NCBI GenBank assembly: GCA_050084515.1
Contig: CM114272.1
Coordinates: 57,660,001-57,724,000, forward strand
DNA from: Blasia pusilla
Lineage: Eukaryota; Marchantiophyta; Marchantiopsida; Blasiales
Length of the DNA stretch: 64,000 bases
Direction: 5' to 3'
Below, one piece after another: positions 37,101 through 50,275 of this stretch. Numbering within the stretch: the first letter of the stretch is position 1; every line of letters starts with the position of its first letter. The notes beneath the pieces were generated by a model that saw only the letters and a list, made by a program, of their open reading frames with translations, was not told the DNA's origin and made no database searches. Position numbers and translations under genes: made by a program.

Positions 37101-38200
37101 AGTCAACCGACAATATGATGGGAGAAGCCTATTTAGAAAGTGAAACATACGAATTTAGGTCGAGAAAAAAAGACCCATTAACAAATTTCGACAGATGCAC
37201 ATATAAATAAACACACATTAGATTCACCCGTATCTGTTTCCCCATCCTTTTCTCTACATATATTTTATTCATCTTCTGTTTAAACATTTGAAATGATTAT
37301 CTCCACTTATCTCAGTCAGCTGGGAAAGCAGCCCATGCATACCGGTAGTAAGGTCCTTCATTCAACGACTCCGAGGCATTTTTCCCCCACACTAACATGG
37401 GGCACGACGTAAAAAACAGAGGAATTTTTCATTCAGGAAGTAGGTGTCTGAGCTAAGGCAAACATCCAGAAAAAAGCGATCCTCCCATCCCATACATTGA
37501 TGAAACTAGAAGATTTGAGTGACATCACGAGTCTCCGGGGTGTAAATATTCTACGTATCCGAAACTCCGCCAGGAGTGAGTTTATGGACGATGGGGCGTG
37601 TTTGTTTGTCCTTCGTTCGCGGGCGAGAGTCGGGGACCCAGTCATCGCGTCCTCCGCGCTACGGTACTGTCGCTGCTGACTGGATGTTGACTTTAATGCC
37701 GTTTGTCGTCGTCCACAAGCAACAGTTCTCGCGGACTCGCGGCGACTCGCACCTGGCAGGCGACAGTAATGAACTCCAGTCCCGTAACTCCCGTTACCAT
37801 GTTCGTCCTTTGCAGCGCAGTGATGTGCGGTGCGCGAGAGTCGCACACTGTTCGAAGCGACGGGATTGGTGCGTCAGCTCGTACAGGCGGAGGGAGGGAG
37901 GGAGGGAACGAAGGAACAGAATCTCTGATCGACTCTGTCCACTCTAGACTATGTATCATCACTCGTTTTTATCGAAGTGCATCTTTCGACTATGTATCAT
38001 TCAGGTGAAGGCGTAGGAGTGGAGCTGCATTCGTCTGAGGAATGGAACTGACGGCTGGAATGCACCGGGGAATGGATTACGCAGTAATGACCGACGTAAC
38101 GGTGAAATCTTCGTGCGGCATCTGTGATTGGTATGAAAACCGGTGACTGGGTTCCCAGAGGAGGTCGAGGTATGAAGTAAGTGTGAGCTCAGTACCGGGG
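33511..38200. other. Long stretch without recognisable gene
   Basis: AT-rich intergenic DNA. 33511 onward may hold the 5' LTR of the minus-strand gypsy remnant. A short open frame at 36360-36671 has no domain. From 37.4 kb base composition rises in GC towards the kinase gene, whose promoter must lie in 37.4-38.3 kb; no convincing TATA box was picked out. Confidence 0.5.
34161..34194. repeat. CT microsatellite
   Basis: (TC)n of about 34 bp. Confidence 0.95.
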
Positions 38201-38367
38201 AACTGCAAGAGCCGAGATTGGTTCCACGAACTGCTAGTGCCAGCTGCATGCAAGAAATCGAAGCGGCTGTGGGAAAGACGAGAGAAGGTAGGGTAAGGAG
38301 AAGTCATCAAGTTTCGCTCGTATATGAAACTTTATCTCCTTCACTCTCTCGGTGTTCTCCCGTAACA

Positions 38368-41300
38368 ATGCTCACTGAAGAAAGCTTCGCTGTGCGGAAC
38401 TGGAGGAGGAGGCGGACTCGAAATTTGGTGACGTTGATAGTGCTCTGCTGGGTTGGACAGGCTCAACTCCCTACGTGCGATGGCTTGACAGCGTCTGCAG
38501 AAGGTGAGGAGTCCGCTGCAAACAAATATCAGCAAGCTTTTGGAGACCGCTATCCGCCCTCGTTGTTCTTGTCAAAGAGGGTCCACTTTGGTGATGAACT
38601 TCTCGTCACATTAGTGGGGATGGTGTTGTCAGTCAGCATACTCAACGACTTTTTAGTTTTGTTTTTGGTGCGATGCACAAGTACATTCGTAGAACAAACT
38701 GGTGACGGGGTGGTGCTTTTTCGCAACTGTGCAGTGGTCGCCCTGGACGCTCTGCGGGACGCGTTCCGTTTACCTGCCTGGACGGGGGATCCTTGCCTCA
38801 CTCTCACATGGATAAATTGTACAGTCACCCAACCAGCAACTGTTGCTCATTTGTAAGCATCTGGAATCACTCTTCTGAACCAGTTTCCAAGAGCTGTGGT
38901 GCGATGTCTACAGATAATTTCTCAGTGAGCTATTCGACCGACTGCTTTCATGGATCGTCCATGCACCAACTAGTGGTGGATGCAGATTTTCGTTTCCTAA
39001 ATCAGTGTAATTTCCTCTATGGATTCATCCACTTATCTATGGAGCTTCTTAGCTGTGGGGGTCAGAGAGGTGGAGGTATATTCAGTCAAAACGGTGTGGA
39101 ACCGTTGCCCTCACTTCTTCGTGAGCGATGTCGGACCTGCAGTTCTTGAGTTCTAGTGCAGGTGCACGCGTCCCAGTTCCAGAATAATTGTGTGCGGCAA
39201 GGTTCTTCGAATTTTACAGAATGCGCTTTGAACCATACCCTTTCGATGCAAACACAATGTGTTTGCAGAGGGTTCAAGAGCGAAGTCCCGCAGTAGGACG
39301 CGCAATCTTGTAGACAGGTGTGCGGTATGTCATACACACGTGGTGGGTCATGTGAACAAGGACTTCCAGAGATTAATGTCGGACCGTCATCACATGACGA
39401 CGTCTACAATCGTAGCGCACAGTTGTTGTGTGGGGATTACAGGCAAAGACAAATGTTTCGAGTGTACCAGACTTAATTCCTCGTCTCTTCTCATGATTGC
39501 GTATGGGTGTGACAGAGAGCTCACCAGCGACCAGCTGAACGGGAGTATACCCAGTGCTATTGCGGACCTTCGAAACCTTGAGGAATTGTACGTCAAACCG
39601 ACCCTACATTACGACATCGTTGTCGTTCCGTTTGGTTTGTCGTGTGCGACTGACGGACAGGATGAATGAGTGGCGTGGAAAGTCGTGAAGAATTATTTTG
39701 TTCAAACATAGTTCTTTGCTTGTATGGTTCCTCCTGCACAGGGTTGGTCCTTCGCGATCACTACAACGAACAGTTCTAGTCTTCAGGAAATTGCAAGCTT
39801 ATACAGTTCCTATTCCCAAGGTTGCATAGATCAGAAGAAAGTACTCAGCATTCGTTTCGATGCCGACCCAAAAGGACTTCGAATGCGTGAATTTCGTCTC
39901 TGGAGATGTGAAGGTGTCAATTGGAATGGGTCCTGATACCTTAGTGGTGGGTGATATGATGCTGGCAGGACGCTTTCTCAAAATGATCTTGTGGGACCGA
40001 TACCGGAGTTGAGCAATTTGACGAAATTGACATGGCTGTAAGTGGGCAGACCTTTCTCACGGACTACATCTTCCCTCGACCGATTGTTTTGATTGTTTAA
40101 TCGATATCATCAGAGATGCAGTGGAGATTTAGGAAATTGAACGCTTTCGAGGCTACTGCGAACTGTGACGTCTCTATTTACAGTTGGTAATCTCCAAAGA
40201 AATTCCATTCTGAGGAAAGTCGAGTACGGAAGAACGTTCGTAGGTGGGAGTGCCGATGACTCAACTTTAGTTGGAACTGCGGGAGCTGATTTAATCAGAT
40301 GAAATGTGACAGGAATATTGGCGACAACAGATTCAATGGGTCTGTGCCTGCTGCCACACTGTCGGCGATACCAAGTCTTCGATGGATGTGAGTACTACTG
40401 GAGAAAAATTCAGTTAGGTTAGGCAGAACTACCTCCGTTAGGCAGAACTGTGAATACTATATATCCTTTAAAAACGCTCAGGCTCACAATGGCGAGCTCT
40501 CCTTAGGCGTTCGCAATGTTCATCTATGCTCTCTTCGTCGACATTTCTTTCTCGAGCTCGCGCGCACGATATGCTCGATCTTCCCATCCCTCTTAACAGA
40601 TTTTCTAGTCCAATAGCAAATCTGCAGAATTTTCACTCACTGCAATATTTAGCAACATTTGAGCTTCGTTGATAGTTATTAAACTACGGAAGTCCTGATT
40701 GTTGGAATGGCTACAGTGAACGTGTATTTCAATTTCAGCGTCAATTTTCAAATTCACGCCCTCAGATCTCAGGAATACAGGAAAATCGAAGAGTGATTGT
40801 ACGTATTGGACGTGGTACATCTTGCGTGAGTGGGATGGTTCCATGAGGATGAAAATTTGAAGAAAGTTTTGTATAACAGGAGACGGACCATGTCACATCG
40901 TGTGAGTGCTCGGGATACATATGGTTAGTTCTAGTTTTTTAGCAAGAAGTTTTCAACCACGCAACGGACCTCAGTTTTGACCTCAAGAACCATCACTCAT
41001 CCGTGTGGGCAGTGAATCTAGGCTACTGAAAAAGACAAACAGCTTAGGAATGTCGGAGTCACGGGAAGCGTGTCTGGGGTACTAAAGCTCCAGATTTATC
41101 AGTTCTGGGCAGGGAATATAGATTTCTGATAGTGACAAGCAGCATAGCAATTTCTGGGCAGCGTTTCTAGATTACCGAATCTGACAAACAGCAGCTTAGC
41201 AATATCAGAGTACGAGCATTGAGATGTGGAACTCGAAGCGACATCTCTCACGAGACCCAAACAGCCCACTCGGAGCCTTGTAATTGGACTGCGCTAGAGA

Positions 41301-44300
41301 GTGGGATGGTACCACATGAGAGGATGGAGAGAGAGAGACTCAACACAATTCCAGAGGTCTGTGTCATACGCCAAGGTTGTCGCCTTGTTTCTAAACAGTG
41401 TGGTACAAACTGAACGAAAGGCTTATACAAGCACATGAAGGGTTGACAGTCAGAGTTGTATTTGATGTGCAGAGACTTGGGAGGAAATAACTACTCAGGA
41501 TCTGTTCCTGACTTGATTGGGTTGCCTCAGCTTCTCAGATTGTAAGTTCTCTCCACAAGACCTCCCTTTATTAACTCGGCAACTTTTCAAGAGCTTGAAC
41601 CCGAAGAAGGCAGCTGCTGACTTGCTCAGGACTTTCTTATAAGCTAGGACTCCAGTCAAGACTTCTTGAAGTTGACATAACAGAGTTCATTCTGTTGTGT
41701 CACATTAGTCAGCTTGTTTTTTGAAATTGAAGCGCTCTCGGCTGATGATTTGAATCTTAAATAAGGCCACCAGTAAAATTGTATCTAGGAGGAGCACCAG
41801 TAGGCGAGGTTCAGCGAGTTAGGACGTTAGAATTGGTTTAGAGATTCATGATGTCTGAAGAGGACGCTCCCATCATCTTGTCCACTATCCGTGCTCCTAT
41901 GTCATCTGTTTCCTGTCTCTCCTGTCAATAGACTACCAGGAAATAATATCTCTGTCTCACCCAGTGACTGTCGTCTTCCGAGGAATGCCTGCTGGTCTTT
42001 TACCAGATGTGTATACTCTGTGGAGCTGTATTTGCAGTTTACTTGGACATGATGATGGGGTTAATTTCTCAATGTCTTTCACTGTCATGGACATGAGAAC
42101 AGGATTGAGTATCATAAGCAGCACACTAAGTGTCTTTTTTCTCCAATCTGTCTTCAGGAACTTGAGCTCCAATCAACTGACCGGACCCCTTCCGGACTTC
42201 AACTCTTGGAGTGCCAGAAACATATCATCGCTGTAAGTTTACATCTAAACTACGTGTTTCCCTTTCACTCCAAGTTTGTCAAATATATTGAAGTCGATGT
42301 GGCCGTGCAATGTTGCTGACTTACGTATGTGGCTATCCAGAGTGCTGAATGACAACCGATTATCAGGACCTCTTCCCGATCTGGGAACTCTTGCCAACAT
42401 TTCGGAGATGTATGTACTAAACTTGGAGCCTCATCTCTGCATTTGTTCAATCACGCTGATTATGCATATTCACAAGGATTCCATTCCTCTGAACTCGATC
42501 TGCCTGCAGCCATGAAAGACATATAGCTTTCTAGAGCTTTTTGAACTGATTGATCTAAGTCAGACTTGACATATTATTGATTGGCAGACAGCTTCAAAAC
42601 AACAATTTCTCGGGAACTTTACCAAAATCTCTGTTCCAACTGCAGAAGCTTCGATTTCTGTGAGTTCAGTCATACTCTATATCGTGTTTCCGTGTCCTGG
42701 TTCTAAGAAGTCGTCAAATTAGCGGTCTAGAAAGATATTTTCATATCGAGAAGTTTGAAGGCTGTAGTGATGAAGTAATTCTGGCCCTACTACCCATGTA
42801 ACGTATCGTTGTAAACTTCAATCTTTATTCTCTATACGGTAGAACTTTTTTATCCTCCATCCCTAGACTGTCTCGACTCTTTTGTTTGATGGTGTAATCT
42901 GGTTACATGCTGCTTGCTTGGGTTGGAATAGACGGTGAGTGTCAGACCTGTTTTCAAGTCGTCCTCATTGAAATCTCATGTCTGATAGTTCACTGAGTCA
43001 ATGGGGAGAGTTATCATCATCATGCATGTATCTATGCAGGCATCTGGAAAACAACAACCAACTGGAGGGGCCGATCCCGGACATAGGTCCGCTCGCGAAT
43101 GTCGAATTATTGTAAGACCCAAACCCTAATGGATGTCCACAACTGCCAACCGATTGATGAGACGGCTGTTTGAATAACGGTTTTGCGCGTTTAGTAAAAG
43201 GGAGACTGCGGACTCATAATTAAGAATTGGACTAATTGATGAATCCGATTTCTGCAGCTATTTGGCCAACTGCAGTCTGAATGGATCTATCCCAGAATCT
43301 CTGACGAACCTCAAGAATGCGATCTATCTGTGGGTTTAATCGCTCTCTTTAACTTTCTTTAAACAGTTTATTTATGATCATGTAGCAACTAGCGGCTTTG
43401 CAGGAGTTCAGGTAGTTCATCCAGTCTGAAGGCCTCTCTTAGCGCCTTGATTCAGGGTATGCATCTTCACAGCTTTGTACATTTGTGCAATGCTTGGGGG
43501 GATACTTGCATTGGCTTTCCTGATATGCTTAGAGTGAACGCCAGTAATTTGCGAATGGTGCAAACTTTTTCCTGATCAGGAACTTGCAGGGCAACAATCT
43601 GACAGGATCCATTCCCTCAAACCTGAGCAACATGAAAAACCTCCAATATTTGTAAGTCTCTTGACTGGAGGCTTGCAGCTGGCTTGTAAATTTGGGCTCA
43701 AATGCTATATGGCTTTGAAGATTTTGCTCATCGGTAGGCCAAACAAATATGCATGACAGAGTGAGATGCGATTCATGAATCTTGAATGTCATCGGGCATT
43801 TCTTCTCTTCAAACCTCGTAATCAATTTGAAGTGATTGTATGATTAGGCTTCGTACTCGGGCATTTTCTCCCTCATTTCCTACCTCTTGGCACAAGTGCT
43901 TCATTCCATAGAGGCCTTTGTTAAAGCGCGTGATGAAATTGACTTCATGCTTGGTGTGCAGGTGGGTTCGTGATAATCAGCTCAGCGGTCCTCTTCCTAA
44001 TCTTCCAGGGGATATCTTCAGGCTTATGTGAGCTCCTACTCAGTTTCCACGAGAAATATGCTCCGGGACAGGACTAATATTTCTTTTGATAAGTTCTTAC
44101 ATTGAAAGTCAAGGAGTGAAGCACATGATTCGGAACTAATGGTTTCTCCTGATTGGTCAAAGTTCGGCAGAGAGAAATCAACTCAGCGGGACAATACCCA
44201 TTAATCTTACCAATTTCTTCTGGCTGGACACCATGTAAGTACGCCACATCTTCATCCATATCTTAAGCGTTATCCTGTTCAGGTTTGTCGGGTGGAGAAG

Positions 44301-47300
44301 CGCTTCAGTTCCAATGTATGGCAGAATTGTACTGTTTCAGGGATTCCTCGTTATTGCGTAATTGCTCTGGCTCCTCCATTTCCGAAACCGTTGCCATGCT
44401 TTCAGTCCACAATTGGACCATGGAATTGGAGTCAGAACAACTCCTGCTGACATGCTCGAGGAACTTTCTTTTGAATGTGTACACTCCAACAATTCCAGTA
44501 GTAAGGCAAAGTAACATGCCTGTCTGTCCAAATGATGAGTTACGTGAAATGGGAATTTTCAGCTGGACTTAATCGATGTTTCCATGTGTGTGAAATATAT
44601 GAGCAGAAGTTTGGGGCAAAACAAGCTATCGGGAGACATACCCAACTTCACAAACCAGCCGTTCTTAAAGACTGTGTACGTTGAAGGCTCATCTTCTCTC
44701 TTCTGCATAGGACTACAGGTTGGATGTTCCAATGGAAAGTCCCACTATCAAGCACTCCGTGTATAGTACACTTGAAGGCAGGGTCTTTCTAACACTGAAC
44801 ACAGTATGGAGCTTCGAAGCTCCGTTGTGTTGTGATATGTGCATCCTTCAGTAAGAGCATGCATAGAAGTCTCCCAGAGCTTCGAGGCAAATTCACCGAA
44901 TTTCTCTTCTAATTACTAGTGCTCTGAATTGGAAACTCTCCCCACGTTTGTGACGTTATGAAATGGTGAACGTTGGCCTTCACTGCTCTAACGAGTAAAA
45001 TGGTGTCTGTTGTGTTGGTGCCTTCTCAGAGATTTACAAGATAATAGTTTTACCGGATCTATTCCCGAGTTCTACAACAGATCCCAACCTTTTGACCATG
45101 AATCATTTCTCCAGACAATGTGAGACCATCAATACAACCTAAGGCTTTCATGGGAATGGCGACGCTTCATTATGCAGCTTCCATGTCCGCAATCTTGTCA
45201 ATCTGGTTGAATAGTTGGTTCTTACTTCTCTTGGGATGTGTTGTGTGTCAGATTTCTCAATAACAATAATTTAAGTGGAACCATACCGGATTCTCTCTCT
45301 CAGCACACAAGACTCCAAACATTGTAAGTGCAGGAACTCCCCAGTTCATGTCCATCACTCTGTTTATACTGTATTAAGAAAATAGTATGGAACTTCTAGC
45401 GTAACAGTAAATCTTTTTCCAGACTTAGAATTCTGAGAGAATAGTTTGACATGCTTTCTCTCTTGAGGATTATGATCTCGGTTACTGTAGACACTACTCA
45501 CAACTTAGAAACATGTCGCCTGTCTACGACAAGGAGTAGCATTTGAAAGTATACCTAGTACGGAAGACGTCAGATGCAGGTGTTCTTCTGAGTTTGTGGA
45601 TAGTTCATTATGTTTACTATATCATTGCTGACAGTCGGAGCATGATTATTGCTGTGCCTGGAAATGACAGATCACTCCATCATAATCAACTGAGAGGAAA
45701 TATACCAATGACGTTCGACCAACTCATCAACTTGGAAGCATTGTACGGGAGCCATACCGTTTGCTTTATCACTCGTGGAGGAAATCATAACCTAAATGAA
45801 GAGTCTACAATATGAATTTCAAGAAGATTTTTTTCATTATCAATAATCACCCAAGTTTTGTCATTTTGACAAAAAAGCTTTAAGCGTATCGATCTAGATG
45901 AATAAGCTTGTACTCATACTTTCCTACGCGTTGCCTCGTGAAGGCATCTTTTATTAAAGGGATAACGACTACCTTTTTGATGTCGAGCGTCTTTTGTAAC
46001 CTTGGTGTGCCTGAAATCCTGGATTTCATTTTCTCAGAATGCTCAACAACAACCAGCTGACAGGACCTATTCCAGACCTCAGTGCGCTGCGTAAGCTCAA
46101 AATCTTGTAAGCACTACCTCTGCGCCTGACTTATGGGCAAGCAAAAATTTGGCTCTTTGGCTAGGACTCCTTCAGTGACAATTCGAGTTCAATCATGTCC
46201 TTCATGAATTTATTTCTCAAACTAGATGAAACCGAAACAAAAAATTCGTTTGTTCCGAATTTGAGGTTTCATGTGTCGTTTGTAACCCTAATCCGTCTGA
46301 CAAATATGTATGCTGTCGATGGTTGGAATTCCGTGGAATCTTGAGGCGAGACGATCGCTTGACCAAGTTCCAGCTGTGCCGTTAGTCTTTTCCTGTTCTT
46401 CTTGAGCTAACGGATGTGTCTCTCGTTTCAGAAGTCTCCACCACAACTTCTTGGCAGGGACCATTCCAGATCTCAGCGCCTTGACAACCCTTGAGCAGCT
46501 GTAAGTGAATTCCGCCTCTACTTGAAATTGCAGCCGAATGTTTCTTAGAGCTGGGATTGTCTTCAGTTGCAGAATTTTGATCTCACCTCGATTCCATGTC
46601 TTGCCTCCTTGCTCAGTCACCTCCAAGACAACAATCTCAGTGGACCTGTACCCATATGGATAGCGAATCTTCCAAATCTGAAAGAGCTGTGAGTTCATCC
46701 AAGCTTGAAACGAAATTCGTACAAACATTCTGGCAATAGGTTGTGTTCTTGGGGGCTATTTGAATTTCGAGTGTTAACTGAAATAAACTGCGCAAGTCTT
46801 CATTCAGATCGTTTTTCGCATAAAGGACAGTTGTCTTATAAGCTGATCTATTCGTTTTTGTCCATCTTGTCTTCTCATTCTGATAGTCTGCTTTGTCTTA
46901 TGGAAGGGAAGGTTTCTAGATAACAACCTCTTCACTAACATACCAGACGCGATCAAGGCCTTGCCCGGGAGAGGCGTTAACGTCACGTGAGTTTCTCGAA
47001 GCATATGTGCGCTGAGATGTGACTTTTGCAGTAGGCAAACTCATGAGTTATTTCTTGATGCGCGTTCTGTAATTCATTTGCAGTTATTTGGATCCAAGCG
47101 GGGGTAAAGTTGGGTATCTGTTTGTATGTCGCGCCGGCATCTTGAAGTTTACTTTTCTGTAGAGATGAGCATGTACTGGTGTTTAAGATTCATTCACATC
47201 GGAAGCAATCTCTTTTCGGATATGTATCTGATAAGTTGTCTTTGCAGATATGCCAACAATCCCCTGGTAGACGGGAATGGTAACACCGGATCGAAATCAT

Positions 47301-50275
47301 CCATTGGAGGGATAGTTGGTGGTGTTGTTGCAGGAGTGTTTGGAATCATTATACTCATTGCAGCTTTCTTCTTCTGGCGAAGAAGAAAACAAAAGAAGCC
47401 GGAACATTATATTTCTAAAGGTATACCTTTTGGTTCTATCTGTTGGTTACGATAGGCTCATCCTTCACCAGGCTCGAAATCTGCGCATTCATATTCAATT
47501 TCTTGCTTTTATGTTGGCTAGCTGCGGTATTATGTAGATTCCTTCACTCCAAGATATTCCAGAATTCGCCAGTCTTCCAGCAGTTGAATGTCCAGATGAA
47601 TCGGAATGAGCCTAGGAATCCATTTCAATAAATCTCAAATGTGCACTAGGCATCGTACAAAAGACCATAATAGACCTTCGCATTGCGTACCCAAAGGACC
47701 TTTGCATTGCCCACAAAGACGGATCAGAGTACTATCTTCCATCATGTCGTTCACATGCTGACGGTTAGAGTGAATATTCGAAGAGCCCAGTTTTTAATCG
47801 AGTTGGCATTAATTTTCTAATCCCATACCATGAAATTGAGGAGCGATATCCAATGTAGGGGCTCTACAGAGGAGAGGGCAGTCTATTGTTTGGTCATCTG
47901 CTGATCTACTGACAACCACGGTCTTCCGATCATATCGATTTATTCATGAGGTTGCTCAATTTTGACAGAGGATATGCCAAAGTCAGCTGAAGCCTTCTCC
48001 TTGAAGGAAATAAAAATGATAACCGAGAACTTCAAGACGATAATTGGGAAAGGAGGATTTGGAACTGTTTATTACGGAAAGCTGATGGACGGTAAGGAAG
48101 TTGCAGTGAAGGTGAAGGCCGAAAATTCAACTCAAGGAGCAGAGGAGTTTCTCAACGAGGTACAGTCGTAAGAGTTGCATTTATTCACTTTTGTCTTCGG
48201 TGGTTAAGTCTGAAGGATGCATCTGTGCACGCGAGTATTTGTAAGATCCTCTAGTCAAAAAATTCGATTCTCTTCACTCTTAACCTGTAGTGCGAATGTT
48301 GCACGCATTGAAAATCTGCAGCAGTTCAGCATCCCTGAATCCGAACTGCTGCAGATTTACGTTCGAAGATGGGAGTTGGGATGTTTTGCTGAAATTGAAT
48401 AAGCCATTTTTCTTCTGTTGAAGTCTTGGGACAGGGTAGAAGTTTATCCGAGTATTGCCTGGTTTATAGACATTTACATACGTTGCACAGACAATCTTTT
48501 GCGTTCAATTTAGCTCTTCAATCAGTGAGATCCAAGGAGAAAGTGATTTTTTAAGATTCTATCTCTGACTATGCATGTATCGCTCGGACTACACAGGTCC
48601 GTCTTTTGTCGAGACTTCACCACAGAAATCTAGTGCCGCTCGTCGGCTACTGTCTAGAAGGACATCATCAGATTCTTCTTTACGTATACATGTCGAATGG
48701 TACCTTACACGAACATCTCCATAGAAAAGGTACAGGATTAGTTTCCATCTCGAGTTTTCTCATGAATCTCTGCTCACCTGTCGATCTCTACGTCTTCAGA
48801 TCTTGGAGGTTGTCTTGTCTAGTTGACAGTCTAGTCTGTGCAAGGCGAGCGAGTTTCAGATGTTGTGGGTGCTGCTTTTAAGTGCTCACTATCTTGAATT
48901 TTGGTGAAATCAGGCTCCCAAAAGTCTACAGACGCTACGATAGTTGGATCGCTTGATTGGAAAACCCGACTTGACATCGCGCTGAATGCCGCAAGAGGTG
49001 AGATCACTTGCGCGGTCTCTGGCGATGCGCACATGGGGATATTACCCTTCAGTGTTGCAATTCATATATGCAAGTTCAGCATTATCTTTCTGGCGCTGGG
49101 ATAGATAGAGAATGGGACGGTTGATCTGTCTCCCAGAGTCGGTATTTTGATCAATCGCAAAAAGATGTCACTCCGTTGATCGATGCTGCATTCACACGTT
49201 GCACTTTCCATGGTCACCCAGGGCTAGAGTACCTGCACAAGGATTGTAATCCCTCCGTCATTCATCGGGACGTGAAGTGTTCGAATATTTTGCTGACCGA
49301 CAAGCTACAGGCAAAAGTAGGAGATCTGGGAATATCGAAGCTGGCACCTGAAGAGGGACTAGGTGTGAGCGGTGTATCCACCGCCATCAAGGGAACATAC
49401 GGCTACCTCGATCCTGAGTACGACCTAATTTACATCCATTCCAACGCCATGCGTAGATGTCCTACCGCGTTTCTTGCGATCTGCACGAACAAGAGCAATC
49501 ACGTTTCGAGGCGTAGTTTACGTTGTGATTGTTCAAGTGGGCTTCGACCTAGCGCAGTGCCAATTCGTCTTTCGATTGTCAGATTACATCACATGCGTCT
49601 TTCGATTTCTGATTATGTATTCTGAGTGTCCGCGCGCAGGTACTTCACGAAACGCAAACTGACCACGAAAAGCGACGTTTACAGCTTTGGAATGGTGCTC
49701 CTAGAGATCATTACGGCCCACAAACCCCAAAGCCAGAGCTTTCCTGGCAGTACGGAAACCAACATAATCGACTGGGTAAGCACCGCATCGTTAGAACAGC
49801 ATGAGCAATTTCGCCGTGCAACTATGAATGGGTTTGCGATCACTTGAATTGGTGTAGCGCCGAGAAATCCCCGACTGACTCCTGGTTGAAAATCGGACAG
49901 GTGCACGAAGCAGTTCAAGGGGGCAAAATCGAGGAGATTATCGATCCTGCGCTCAACGGGAATTACCAGGAAGCGGGGACGAGGATGATCACCGAGCTCG
50001 CACTCTCATGCCTTGAACTCAGAGGTACAGGCAGGCCAGACATGGGCGAGATCGTGCAGAGGCTCATGGAAGCTTTGCAGATCGAAGGCGTCAGTCCCGG
50101 CGAAGCTAGCAGTGTGGGTATCAGGGAGACAGGAGATGACCCCCGGATTCCGCTCTCCGGGAAGTTTCCTGCCCGAGGTTCCTTCAGTCTCGTGTCGAGC
50201 GGCGCATCATACTCCTCCAAATCGTACGACGATTCCGGCAGCGCTCCAAGTTCCTGGAACACGGACCCGCGCTAG
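38368..50275 (+). CDS. LRR receptor-like kinase, LRR-I-like kinase domain, 30 exons
   Basis: Cell-surface receptor kinase. Exons: 38368-38503, 38735-38852, 39516-39587, 39969-40037, 40313-40387, 41473-41541, 42158-42232, 42341-42409, 42588-42659, 43040-43111, 43258-43329, 43580-43651, 43962-44027, 44163-44234, 44607-44675, 45030-45119, 45252-45323, 45671-45742, 46038-46106, 46432-46500, 46617-46688, 46912-46986, 47084-47113, 47248-47420, 47969-48159, 48597-48729, 48914-48997, 49222-49417, 49640-49775, 49901-50275. They sum to 3,015 nt, 1,004 codons plus TAG, with all junctions in phase and GT-AG. Signal peptide is residues 1-33 ([20 protein letters not shown]). The LRR cap is about 46-84 (LPAWTGDPC). 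Twenty LRRs (about 85-565) are each one exon of 66-90 nt, phase 2. The TM segment is about 595-617, then RRRKQKK. In the kinase: GKGGFG 660-665, Lys681, HRD 784-786, DLG in place of DFG at about 804, [10 protein letters not shown]. The tail is Ser-rich. No malectin domain. Probably active RD kinase; ligand unknown. Confidence 0.9.
48312..48358. repeat. Perfect stem-loop inside the intron after kinase exon 1
   Basis: Arms AAATCTGCAGCAGTTC and GAACTGCTGCAGATTT are perfect 16-bp complements around a loop of about 15 nt, in the intron 48160-48596. It is the sharpest hairpin in the kinase gene. Function unknown; it could be the footprint of a small palindromic element. Confidence 0.85.

Noticed and set aside
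37433-38310. Opposing Arg/Ser-rich ORFs upstream of the kinase
   Set aside because: They sit in the GC-richer promoter/leader region of the kinase and have no homology signal.
43405-43457. Possible extra kinase-gene exon between acceptor TTTGCAG and donor GTATGC
   Set aside because: It does not encode an LRR and breaks the otherwise perfect phase-2 exon chain; the gene is in frame without it.
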